Source: a virus. Taken from it: a stretch of DNA of 30,966 bases. The DNA is taken from IMG/VR virus record IMGVR_UViG_3300042558_003569, positions 1 through 30,966 of that record; one strand, given 5' to 3'. The notes beneath the pieces were generated by a model. That model saw only the letters and a program-made list of their open reading frames with translations, was not told the origin of the DNA and did not search any database. Below, piece after piece: positions 15,014 to 21,408 of the stretch (position 1 is its first letter; every line of letters begins with the position of its first letter). A program made the translations under genes and the position numbers.

Positions 15014-15574
15014 TTAAATAACTCCTTTTGTTCGGTCAATTTTATCACCTTTGCTTTTGTAGAAAATATGCCTGCCAATTTTAGTCTCCTTTTGTAGTTT
15101 TGTCCAATTTGGATTAACATAATCTGCATGATAATATGTCGCACCATTTGTAACATCCTCCATCCGATCAAAATTGATGTACAGGTTAGTTGCTAACTCT
15201 CTAATGTCATTATACAACTTTGTACTCTTGATTGTCAACCGTTTTGAGGTAAATAAGGAATCACAATACCAAGAAAATTGGCAAGTGTTACCGGTCTTTT
15301 GGGTTACTACATCGCAAATATTACTAGCATAGTTGCCGGTCTGTACACGATTTATAGTGACAAACGCAACAGCCATTTGGCCAGTAACGGGTTCATGTGC
15401 CGACTCAAAATATATATTCTCAGCCAGACATGTCACGTGTTTTTGTGCCTCTTTTGATAGAGACTGATAGCTTGCCTTGATTGGCATAATGTTGTGTATA
15501 TCAACATTGATTGAAGCTACCATTAAAATAATACTTGATAAAAATGCACTTAGAAGCACAATCTTACTTTGCAT
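15014..15574 (-). CDS. SleB-type cell wall hydrolase (endolysin)
   Basis: A 186-residue protein with a cell wall hydrolase (SleB/Hydrolase_2) domain. The core is CLAENIYFESAHEPVTGQMA with likely catalytic E57, then AVAFVTINRVQ and ICDVVTQ. After that come CQFSWYCD, then NGATYYHADYVNPNW and IGRHIFYK. SleB-type enzymes cut peptidoglycan glycan strands (lytic transglycosylase/amidase reports). The N-terminal 22 residues (KIVLLSAFLSSIILMVAS) form a signal peptide or signal anchor, so export by Sec and a SAR-type endolysin are plausible. Ribosome-binding site is AAAGGA, 7 nt from ATG. A small membrane protein gene follows 1 bp later. Confidence 0.9.
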   Translation of the reverse strand: MQSKIVLLSAFLSSIILMVASINVDIHNIMPIKASYQSLSKEAQKHVTCLAENIYFESAHEPVTGQMAVAFVTINRVQTGNYASNICDVVTQKTGNTCQFSWYCDSLFTSKRLTIKSTKLYNDIRELATNLYINFDRMEDVTNGATYYHADYVNPNWTKLQKETKIGRHIFYKSKGDKIDRTKGVI

Positions 15575-15594
15575 TTGGTTCCTTTCTGTGTGTG

Positions 15595-15614
15595 AGATAG
15601 GCCGAAGCCTATCT
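15595..15614 (-). other. C(UUCG)G intercistronic hairpin
   Basis: On the minus strand AGATAGGC-TTCG-GCCTATCT forms a perfect 8-bp stem closed by the very stable cUUCGg tetraloop. It lies 5 nt after the stop of the 15620 gene and 20 nt before the endolysin ATG. T4 is known to use such hairpins between genes. There is no U-tract on this strand, so it is more likely an mRNA 3'-end stabiliser or processing site than a full terminator. Confidence 0.8.
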
Positions 15615-15619
15615 TTCCC

Positions 15620-15892
15620 TTACGACTTCTTAGTAACCTTGGTAGTAGGTTCAGAAATGTTAGAAACGAAACCATTTAAAGCATGTGCCTTAGTGATGAT
15701 TTCTTGTTCTGATGGGAATGATGAATATTCTGGCTGATTAGGTAACTGTTGTCCTTGAGTGCGAGCATTCTCGGAAGCTACCTGCCAGTTATTATGTGCA
15801 ACTTCCCGTTTAGACATATACTCCTGTTCGAGCATGTCTTTAGAAAGTTTTAGAAGTTCGAGACGGATCTCGAATGGTGTCATGTTACTCAT
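15620..15892 (-). CDS. Conserved small phage protein, unknown function
   Basis: A 90-residue protein beginning MSNMTPFEIRLELLKLSKDM, then LEQEYMSKREVAHNNW. It ends with FPSEQEIITKAHALNGFVSN before a Lys/Thr tail. I recall near-identical patterns in many T4-like phages of aquatic bacteria, always unassigned. It is likely helical and charged, without Cys or membrane segments. AAGGAG precedes the ATG by 6 nt. It follows the tmRNA gene by about 30 bp and is probably cotranscribed with it. Confidence 0.82.
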   Translation of the reverse strand: MSNMTPFEIRLELLKLSKDMLEQEYMSKREVAHNNWQVASENARTQGQQLPNQPEYSSFPSEQEIITKAHALNGFVSNISEPTTKVTKKS

Positions 15893-15970
15893 ATTTTTCT
15901 CCTTGTGTGATGAGTGTAGTGTAGTTGGTTATTCTGTTACGAGGAAACCAACTGAAACCCTAGTCAGCGT

Positions 15971-16003
15971 TTAGGCTGCCAATGCGAACTTTTCATCGTT
16001 TGC
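15971..16003 (-). other. tmRNA tag reading frame (ANDEKFALAA)
   Basis: Ten codons from resume codon GCA to TAA, preceded by AATAACT, close to the AATAGTC before the E. coli resume codon. The end ALAA is the ClpX/ClpA-recognised type of degron. The tag resembles the beta/gammaproteobacterial set (ANDENYALAA in E. coli, ANDERFALAA-type in betaproteobacteria as I recall) more than typical longer alphaproteobacterial tags. Confidence 0.93.
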
Positions 16004-16087
16004 AGTTATTTTTGTTTTAGTGTTAACGTCAACTCTGACGAGTAGCCAATTTTTGTACTTGTTGCCTTGTCGAAACTAGTCAAGCCC

Positions 16088-16174
16088 ATCATAAGAATTT
16101 TGGTTTAGATTATCTGGATGTCCGTGATCCCTTAGTCATCTTCATTATCGCACGGCGCAGACCTAAATTCTTAT
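16088..16174 (-). other. tmRNA intervening segment with processing stem
   Basis: The segment between the CCA end and the coding piece is bounded by a 14-nt inverted repeat (ATAAGAATTTAGGT at 16174-16161, ACCAAAATTCTTAT at 16104-16091; one mismatch). It stacks on the acceptor stem in the precursor, so the two tmRNA ends are brought together before the loop is cut out, as in permuted bacterial ssrA genes. The final A of CCA is part of the repeat. Confidence 0.85.
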
Positions 16175-16238
16175 GGTGGACTTGGGGGGATTCGCACCCC
16201 CGTCCAAAACACTTTTCAAAAAATCAGTTTACTACCAT

Positions 16239-16517
16239 TCATTCTGTTGTTGGTAATACAGTTTCTACTATTTCCATGATAACCAATTCAGGAATTTCAG
16301 GAATAGTGTGTTCAATACCCAATGTTTTGAGAATATCGATTTCCGGATTAATGAAAACATCATCAGCGGAAAGTTCAGTTACTTTTTCAGAAACAAATGC
16401 AATCAATTCTTGTCCTGTTAAACCATCGGGATTAGAAATGTTGGTATAATTCGTTGTTCTGTATTCCACTTTAATTGTAGAATCTTCATTTACTTTGATA
16501 AATTGAAAGTCGTTCAT
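16239..16517 (-). CDS. Small acidic protein downstream of adhesin, unknown
   Basis: A 92-residue acidic protein starting MNDFQFIKVNEDSTIKVEYR. It is rich in Glu, Ile, Val and Thr, with no Cys after the start and no membrane segment. It is not recognised. It directly follows the adhesin-like gene (23-bp gap). A small accessory or chaperone for that protein is possible by position, but nothing in the sequence shows this. The tmRNA acceptor piece begins at or just after its TGA stop, so transcript processing of the tmRNA would trim this mRNA's 3' end. Confidence 0.7.
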   Translation of the reverse strand: MNDFQFIKVNEDSTIKVEYRTTNYTNISNPDGLTGQELIAFVSEKVTELSADDVFINPEIDILKTLGIEHTIPEIPELVIMEIVETVLPTTE

Positions 16518-16540
16518 TTTATTTTATTGTTGATAATTTG

Positions 16541-17563
16541 TTATTGATAATTTTCTAATATAGCACCAATATATGGCCGATCACTCATGTATGGACCTTC
16601 ATTGGCCCAAGTTGTCCATAGGTCTGTAGAACTAGTGTTCACAGTTAACTGTGCGCCCCCACCATTATACCAGTAAGAGTCTGCAGTCATAGTGTTTGTG
16701 CCAGTTACTTGGCCACTTGTATATGTGTGAACAGGTATTGGTAATGGATATGGACTATCTCTACCACGTTCACACACAAGTACGTGGATTTTGCCAGCAC
16801 CAAGAGTTCTCGCATACGATCCTCCTGGAAAACTGTACGGATCAAAATTCAGATATCCTTGGCCATCCTGAAATCTCCATTTACCGGGAATCAAATATGA
16901 GTGATTCCACATACCAGTATTTGATGGGTTGCGTGAAGAAGTTATTGAATTACTTGTTACTGTTTTAATCTGTCCTTGATAAGTTTGTGTTATAGCCTGT
17001 AAACCAAATCCATTACCAACAAGTGTTGGTTGGTCACCATCACCAACATATTGGAAAGGACCATATTGTTGTAATAAACTACCAGGTGATGCATAAGCTG
17101 ACATTGTTGGATAATTACCAATATTGCCAACTGAAATACTAACCATAGTGAAAAAGGAACTGGTTATTGGTAACCCACTGTTTGCATATGTCCACGTGTT
17201 GGTATAGGAACTATTATACCTACCATTAGGACGATTCTGAGTGAAGAAATCACCAGGATAATATTGCAGGCCTCCTTCATCACCGTATCTAACCAAGTTT
17301 GCACGATTGTCCCAGAAATAATTTGCCAAAGCAACAGCGTTAGGTTCAGCAGATGCACCATAGAAATTACTAATGGAAATTGGAAAACCGGGACCGGCCG
17401 AAGGAATAGAAACTGCTGAACCGTTTGGAAAACCAACTGTTCCCGAATTTACAAGTCCATACCCTGCGTAGTATTCACTCAAACTAATTGGATTAGAGCC
17501 GCCAAATTCTGCTTGAATTTCACTCAAAGATAATGAACCTTGATTGAATGATTTAATAGTCAT
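16541..17563 (-). CDS. Phage adhesin / tail-fiber-like structural protein
   Basis: A 340-residue protein. Residues 1-70 contain the motif SLSEIQAEFGGSNPISLSEY and YAGYG, then ISISNFYGA, which I recall from the N-termini of many phage appendage and surface proteins. The rest is rich in Gly, Tyr, Asn, Ser and Trp with beta-type repeats (TSSTDLWTTWANEGPYMSDR near the end), typical of receptor-binding or capsid decoration proteins. The exact place in the virion is unknown. It stands apart from the main baseplate block. A CTAAATA sequence about 40 nt upstream is a poor late promoter candidate. Confidence 0.78.
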   Translation of the reverse strand: MTIKSFNQGSLSLSEIQAEFGGSNPISLSEYYAGYGLVNSGTVGFPNGSAVSIPSAGPGFPISISNFYGASAEPNAVALANYFWDNRANLVRYGDEGGLQYYPGDFFTQNRPNGRYNSSYTNTWTYANSGLPITSSFFTMVSISVGNIGNYPTMSAYASPGSLLQQYGPFQYVGDGDQPTLVGNGFGLQAITQTYQGQIKTVTSNSITSSRNPSNTGMWNHSYLIPGKWRFQDGQGYLNFDPYSFPGGSYARTLGAGKIHVLVCERGRDSPYPLPIPVHTYTSGQVTGTNTMTADSYWYNGGGAQLTVNTSSTDLWTTWANEGPYMSDRPYIGAILENYQ

Positions 17564-17602
17564 TTTGTTGTATGTTTAAATGTGATGTACTATTTAGTCA
17601 AA

Positions 17603-18250
17603 TCAATCCCATAGGGCTTGATAATACTTTCCAAATAATCTAAAACCATTCTTGTTTCGTTCTTCGTGTGCTCTGTATGCATCCCAATCGCATTTTCGGT
17701 CACCTAACTCTACCATTTTTTTGCAATTTTTACCACCGTATTCCGAGTCAGCATCTTGCCATTCAATTTTACTTGTACCAGTCCAATACTTCTCAGACCA
17801 ATCCTCATTATTCTTGCATTCGAATGCTTGAATCATTTCCTCAAGTACCCAATCCCAACGTTTGAAATGATTGTCATCAATATCATAATCGTTTTCTTTT
17901 GCTGGTGCTTCGGTGCTGCGTAAACCAAGGCCTTCTGGTACATCTTCATCATCAACACAAGGAGCACCATGTTTTGTTTTATGTAACTGTTTCAACATTG
18001 GCAAAATAATCAATGCAAGGGTATGATCCATTGACCATGTATCGTACTTATCAATACGAATTTTCACTTTGCGTTTTTTATGACTTTCTACCCAAACGCA
18101 GACTTTTTGTAACCACGTATCTTTGCCATCTGGTCCAGCCAGCCACCCGCCAATTTCAAAACGTTTATCTTTTGATAACCAGAAAAATAGTTTATCTGCT
18201 ATCTGATAAGGACCAATCCAATCTCTGTAAGGACCAATATATATTTTCAT
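17603..18250 (-). CDS. Conserved phage protein of unknown function
   Basis: A 215-residue protein starting MKIYIGPYRDWIGPYQIADK. It is Trp-rich, with conserved-looking stretches KVKIRIDKYDTWSMDHTLAL and HGAPCVDDEDVPEGLG, then FKRWDWVLEEMIQAFECKN. I have seen this pattern in many marine and freshwater phages without an assigned role. The His/Asp/Asn-containing HGAPCVDDEDVP segment could be a binding site, but this is a guess. The ATG overlaps the end of the nuclease gene by 4 nt. Confidence 0.82.
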   Translation of the reverse strand: MKIYIGPYRDWIGPYQIADKLFFWLSKDKRFEIGGWLAGPDGKDTWLQKVCVWVESHKKRKVKIRIDKYDTWSMDHTLALIILPMLKQLHKTKHGAPCVDDEDVPEGLGLRSTEAPAKENDYDIDDNHFKRWDWVLEEMIQAFECKNNEDWSEKYWTGTSKIEWQDADSEYGGKNCKKMVELGDRKCDWDAYRAHEERNKNGFRLFGKYYQALWD

Positions 18251-18921
18251 CTTTTATCCCAGTAATTTTGTATGTATGTATTTAAACTGTTAATATAATT
18301 CGATTTGTCTTTAATAAAAATTTGTGGTACTTCTTCTTCGGTTGCAATAGCTACCACAATCTTATTTATAGTTTTACCTGTAATTTCTTCAAACATTAGT
18401 GCATATGCGGTACATTGCATAAAGTAATTTTGAATCTTGTCTTCACTCTTTTCACGTGTAGAGGATTTGAAGTCAATAACTGATAGTTCATTATCCCACT
18501 CAGCAATTAAGTCCACACGACCTGCCATTCTTAGCTGGTGACTATATAACGCCTGTTCAAGACAATAGATATTATCCACAAACTCATCCAACTTCGGCCG
18601 CAATTGCTTAAACATCATTTTGTCTAATGGCATCATTGATGCTACTTTTTTAGGTGACAATTCACCCAATAAATAAGTTTCACATAAACTGTGCAATTTA
18701 GTACCACGATTTGAAGCACGTGTAGCAATCTTATTTGCTTCTTCCGCACCGACACGCTGGCGCCATTCCATAATGGCCTTCTTATTGTAATCTGCCAAAA
18801 CAGTAGTCACCGATGGGTACATTTCACCACTCGGTGTATTGTATCTTCTGCCAGCATCTGTAGTAACAGCTTTTAAGTCAAAATCCAACTCAGGTAATTT
18901 TATAAATTTAAATGGCATCAA
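18247..18921 (-). CDS. PD-(D/E)XK superfamily exonuclease
   Basis: A 224-residue protein with the RecB/Cas4/MGME1-like nuclease pattern. Motifs are GTKLHSLCETYL (H77), GRVDLIAEW (D137), LSVIDFKSS (D150, K152) and QCTAYALMFEE (Q169, Y173). An N-terminal segment (PSGEMYPSVTTVLADYNKK) is usual in the phage members. All catalytic residues are intact. It probably processes DNA ends in replication, recombination or host DNA breakdown. Two ATGs in tandem (18921, 18918) overlap the upstream gene's stop, so the exact start is uncertain by one codon. Confidence 0.88.
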   Translation of the reverse strand: MMPFKFIKLPELDFDLKAVTTDAGRRYNTPSGEMYPSVTTVLADYNKKAIMEWRQRVGAEEANKIATRASNRGTKLHSLCETYLLGELSPKKVASMMPLDKMMFKQLRPKLDEFVDNIYCLEQALYSHQLRMAGRVDLIAEWDNELSVIDFKSSTREKSEDKIQNYFMQCTAYALMFEEITGKTINKIVVAIATEEEVPQIFIKDKSNYINSLNTYIQNYWDKR

Positions 18922-19238
18922 GCTTTTATTTTCTTTGTAATTTTATCAACGTGTTTCTTAACAATTTGTTCAGTTTGCACCTGTTTAATAGACTTCTTAC
19001 CATATCTTTCACCAACGGTGCTAGTAGGATGCGCTTCTGCAACCTTAGATAATACTTCTTTGAAGCCATCAGGTGTTTTCTGGTCTAATGTTCCCCCAGA
19101 ATGTGATACGATTGCCGGAGCAGTCATAACAGTTTGAAGATGTTTATTGTCATTCAAATAATCTTCACGAGCAGCAATGCTCATAAATGAATCAAATTGT
19201 TCACCAGTTTCGGTGTTTAAAAAGCTATACGTTGGCAT
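18918..19238 (-). CDS. Conserved small phage protein, FmdB-like N-terminus without cysteines
   Basis: A 106-residue protein, MPTYSFLNTETGEQFDSFMS, then MTAPAIVSHSGG and a basic helical tail. The beginning imitates the FmdB zinc-ribbon family (MPTYEF...), yet all zinc cysteines are absent. The pattern is common in T4-like aquatic phages and has no known function. It overlaps the upstream gene by 14 nt and the nuclease gene downstream by 4 nt, so it is part of one tight transcription unit. Confidence 0.8.
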   Translation of the reverse strand: MPTYSFLNTETGEQFDSFMSIAAREDYLNDNKHLQTVMTAPAIVSHSGGTLDQKTPDGFKEVLSKVAEAHPTSTVGERYGKKSIKQVQTEQIVKKHVDKITKKIKA

Positions 19239-19773
19239 ACCACTCCGGAATATTTCGTTTTTTCCAAGACGCTAAATGTGCCTTGTTCTTTATATAGTAA
19301 TTTTTATAGGATGCCAAAGAATCACCAGCAATTTTCACTTCGTCAGGCATTGCAGGTGTTGGTTCAGTAAAATTTGCAAACGCAGAAATGTTATTTGGTG
19401 GATACATCAATTCTTCTTCAAGGCCATCACGCTCAACTTTATGTATTTTGCCATACCGATAAGTATATTCTAAACATAACGCTGTCAATAATTTAGATAA
19501 CCAAACATAATTGGAATACGACTGTCTCACCCAAATTGCTGATGGATGATTGATATGAGTAGCAGAATAAAGAGCAGATTCACGGCTATCAGGAAGTACA
19601 TATGTAATACGTTTTCGACCAGTTTTACTGACGCCAACAGATTGAGTACCATCAAGCACACGATGAGCAGTAGAAAGTAGTTGAGCATATTCGAGAATCA
19701 TTTTCACACAATGTTTATCATTATGCATCTCCGCACACTTTACAACATCATTATCGAGATAAAAAATATTCAT
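19225..19773 (-). CDS. Conserved phage protein of unknown function
   Basis: A 182-residue protein beginning MNIFYLDNDVVKCAEMHNDK, then HCVKMILEYAQLLSTAHRVL. It continues with THINHPSAIWVRQSYSNYVW and ends in KSIPEWY-like RNIPEWYANV. The His-rich helical pattern (H17, H21, H37) is strongly conserved among phages, as far as I remember, and could bind metal. No function is known to me. Start ATG 19773 is the first in frame. A stretch of about 100 bp with a terminator for the gene before it lies upstream. Confidence 0.82.
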   Translation of the reverse strand: MNIFYLDNDVVKCAEMHNDKHCVKMILEYAQLLSTAHRVLDGTQSVGVSKTGRKRITYVLPDSRESALYSATHINHPSAIWVRQSYSNYVWLSKLLTALCLEYTYRYGKIHKVERDGLEEELMYPPNNISAFANFTEPTPAMPDEVKIAGDSLASYKNYYIKNKAHLASWKKRNIPEWYANV

Positions 19774-19814
19774 ATAAAGCTAAAGCAATTGCATAAAGAA
19801 AAGAACCATTGATT

Positions 19815-19842
19815 AAAACCACGGCACATACAAATGCCGTGG
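19815..19842 (-). terminator. Rho-independent terminator
   Basis: A perfect 8-bp stem CCACGGCA/TGCCGTGG (19819-19826 and 19835-19842) with an 8-nt loop is followed on the minus strand by UUUUAAU. It ends the transcript of the 19875-20279 gene. The rest of the 19774-19874 gap holds no other signal that I see. Confidence 0.82.
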
Positions 19843-19874
19843 ATTGAATGTCGTTACGCAAGTCTTCTATAAAA

Positions 19875-20279
19875 TCAATCAGTCTGTTCGACAGTTTCAT
19901 TTACTTCAACTTCTTCGGCAACAGGTTCAACAATGGTTGGCATTGGTGTAGCACCAGTCTGAGCAACCAGTTTGGCTGTAGAAGGTTTTTTAACCTTTTG
20001 ACCAGGAACCCATGTTGACTCGGCAATACCAATTGTGGTCAAGTAAGCTTTAACTTCTTTGACATTAATCAACTGATAGCCAACAACTTGGCGGCCATCT
20101 TTAATCGCACGAACTGTGCCATTGGCAATTGTCTTAATGTGCCAAATGTATGTTGACAATCGGTACATATAGATTTCAGAACCAAGTTGGGCATCAATTT
20201 CATCTTTAGTCACAGGTTCGCCTGAGACCATCAATGTCAAAAGTTTTTCGAAAGGTTTTAGTTTTACAGTTTTGGACAT
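19875..20279 (-). CDS. Small winged-helix-like protein, possible regulator
   Basis: A 134-residue protein. Residues 5-75 (PFEKLLTLMVSGEPVTKDEI, then RLSTYIWHIKTIANGTVRAI and GRQVVGYQLIN) look like a three-helix plus beta-wing arrangement of small DNA-binding proteins. After residue 100 comes a low-complexity acidic tail (VEPVAEEVEVNETVE). It has its own near-consensus sigma-70 promoter, a ribosome-binding site (AAGGAA) and its own terminator, so it is monocistronic and probably early. A transcription regulator role is an inference from shape only. Confidence 0.78.
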   Translation of the reverse strand: MSKTVKLKPFEKLLTLMVSGEPVTKDEIDAQLGSEIYMYRLSTYIWHIKTIANGTVRAIKDGRQVVGYQLINVKEVKAYLTTIGIAESTWVPGQKVKKPSTAKLVAQTGATPMPTIVEPVAEEVEVNETVEQTD

Positions 20280-20306
20280 AATATATTCCTTAGTTTCAAT
20301 AGTTTA

Positions 20307-20334
20307 ATTATACACTTTGAGGCGAATTTGTCAA
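20307..20334 (-). promoter_or_regulatory. Consensus sigma-70 early promoter (20279 gene)
   Basis: Minus strand TTGACA (20334-20329), 16-bp spacer, TATAAT (20312-20307): perfect hexamers. A leader of about 20 nt with AAGGAA follows before ATG 20279. The sequence CCGCTTGACAA around the -35 is shared with the promoter at 22218. Confidence 0.9.
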
Positions 20335-20355
20335 GCGGCATCGCCATGTTTGCCG

Positions 20356-20736
20356 TTAAATTGTTGCCTTTGAGCAACAAAAATCTTTAAAGTCTTGCCA
20401 TGTGCCAGAGAAAATCACTTCACCTGGATTTTGAACTACCACTTTATCCTCGAAAACGTGATACTCATATTCTTGGCAGCAATCGGTATCGGTAACAGCA
20501 TGAATATAAAAACCACCAACGGTATGTTTAAAATAGGCAATCAATTGAGCTGCAAGGCAACCCATACCATTAAATTGTATTGTTTTTGTATCAGAGTAAC
20601 CATTAACCATTTTACCTGAAATCAAAAAATCAGCCAATTCTTGGCCATGACCTTCCAGATAACCATCATATTGACGGTACATATTGATAATAGGTTTGTC
20701 ACCATCGTAAACAAAAGTCAAACTACGTGTTCCCAT
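20356..20736 (-). CDS. Conserved phage protein of unknown function
   Basis: A 126-residue protein, MGTRSLTFVYDGDKPIINMY, then RQYDGYLEGHGQELADFL and FNGMGCLAAQLIAYFKHTVG. The pattern is widespread in tailed phages and I know of no function. I chose ATG 20736, two bases after the previous stop, because TGAGGAATATTAAA provides a ribosome-binding site and the family begins at MGTRSL. An in-frame ATG 30 nt upstream lies in the preceding gene. The last codons contain the 16-bp GTTGC...CAAC element. Confidence 0.85.
   Translation of the reverse strand: MGTRSLTFVYDGDKPIINMYRQYDGYLEGHGQELADFLISGKMVNGYSDTKTIQFNGMGCLAAQLIAYFKHTVGGFYIHAVTDTDCCQEYEYHVFEDKVVVQNPGEVIFSGTWQDFKDFCCSKATI
20363..20378 (-). 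repeat. 16-bp element GTTGCTCAAAGGCAAC (copy D)
   Basis: One of four copies of GTTGCNYAAANRCAAC, an imperfect palindrome. It is 28 bp upstream of the -35 of the 20279 promoter and inside the 3' end of the 20356 gene. This copy has the best palindrome (GTTGC/GCAAC) but the greatest distance from its promoter. Confidence 0.5.
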
Positions 20737-20737
20737 T

Positions 20738-21142
20738 TTAATATTCCTCAATAGGGTTTGTTTCAATCATAATGTGACCAAACTGAATCACACCATCCCA
20801 ATCTTTTGTACCACGGCCACCACAGGTGACAAATGGTGAATCAAAATCTTCAATACAACCAAGGTCTAGTAGATTATCATAATTATTTGCTTTGATATCA
20901 CTAACCAAAATGCAACCAATTAATCCAGCATCCACCGAATATGAATCACCATCATAATCTTGGTAAGTGCCATCACCATAAGCGGTGCCGTATGTTGCAA
21001 ACCGGCGGCCATCGCTTAGTTGGAACTCACCATCTATACATTTATTGCCGTCAATGGTGATACCACAAAATTCTTCCCATTCTTCATCGGTCATTACATA
21101 ACATAAATCACCAACATAATATTTGCCAGCAGGCATTGTCAT
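20738..21142 (-). CDS. Conserved phage protein of unknown function
   Basis: A 134-residue acidic protein, MTMPAGKYYVGDLCYVMTDE, then GEFQLSDGRRFATYGTAYGD. It continues SYSVDAGLIGCILVSDI and ends GVIQFGHIMIETNP. It is a beta-rich pattern frequent in phages and cellular relatives with no role known to me. ATG 21142 is preferred because AAGGAATATTAAA precedes it. An upstream in-frame ATG at 21199 is the shadow of the 21154 gene's end. Its last codons and stop (GAG GAA TAT TAA) double as the ribosome-binding site of the next gene. Confidence 0.85.
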   Translation of the reverse strand: MTMPAGKYYVGDLCYVMTDEEWEEFCGITIDGNKCIDGEFQLSDGRRFATYGTAYGDGTYQDYDGDSYSVDAGLIGCILVSDIKANNYDNLLDLGCIEDFDSPFVTCGGRGTKDWDGVIQFGHIMIETNPIEEY

Positions 21143-21153
21143 TTTAATATTCC

Positions 21154-21408
21154 TTAATAAGTATAAGCTGAAAAGTGTGTGGCGTCCTGTTTTAAACAAG
21201 TTGATTGCTTAGACGCAGCTGAACGATAACGGGCTGAAGGAGTATTAGCTCGAGGACCACGATATCTCACTTTGAAAAATTTATTTTGATTTGACATTTC
21301 ACTTCTAAAAAGACCTAACAATTGAATTGGCACTCTGTGATAAAGAGCCGTTTTACCATTAATATTAAATTTATCAAACATCTTGTTTTCTTCAAAATTG
21401 ATAATCAT
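21154..21408 (-). CDS. Conserved basic phage protein of unknown function
   Basis: An 84-residue basic protein. After the first residues it reads MFDKFNINGKTALYHRVPIQ, then FKVRYRGPRANTPSARYRSA and KQDATHFSAYTY. I recall similar Arg/Tyr-rich small phage proteins without known function. The ATG 21408 overlaps the previous stop (TAATG) and would be translationally coupled. An internal ATG at 21381, after GAAGAAAAC, is the alternative start and gives 75 residues. Confidence 0.75.
   Translation of the reverse strand: MIINFEENKMFDKFNINGKTALYHRVPIQLLGLFRSEMSNQNKFFKVRYRGPRANTPSARYRSAASKQSTCLKQDATHFSAYTY

Larger units (their letters stand above)
15921..16237 (-). ncRNA. ssrA: Circularly permuted (two-piece) tmRNA
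   Basis: The order on the minus strand is acceptor piece, loop, coding piece. The acceptor piece (about 16237-16174) ends with a 5-bp GGGGG/CCCCC T-arm, then CAAGTCC, A and an encoded CCA. The coding piece starts at 16087 with GGGCTTG. This pairs with CAAGTCC as a 7-bp acceptor stem containing G3-U70, the alanine identity pair. ACTAGTTTCGAC follows, like the tmRNA D-loop. The tag frame is GCA AAC GAT GAA AAG TTC GCA TTG GCA GCC TAA (16003-15971), ANDEKFALAA. The T-loop is TGCGAAT, with G in place of the usual second U. An 8-bp hairpin (15923-15930 with 15946-15953) ends the gene. tmRNA rescues stalled ribosomes and tags the products for proteolysis. Outer ends are approximate. Confidence 0.94.

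Noticed and set aside
16174-16204. T-arm plus CCA looked at first like the 3' half of a tRNA on the minus strand
   Set aside because: No anticodon arm precedes it. The partner of its acceptor stem lies downstream at 16087, followed by a tag frame, so it is the acceptor piece of a permuted tmRNA.
17584-17597. ACTAAATA upstream of the adhesin gene as late promoter
   Set aside because: Two mismatches to TATAAATA at important positions. Too weak in AT-rich DNA.
18363-18370. TATAAATA on the minus strand inside the PD-(D/E)XK nuclease gene
   Set aside because: It encodes part of a plausible Thr-Ile-Asn-Lys stretch of the protein and is 113 bp from the next ATG. It may be chance in AT-rich DNA; not listed as a promoter.
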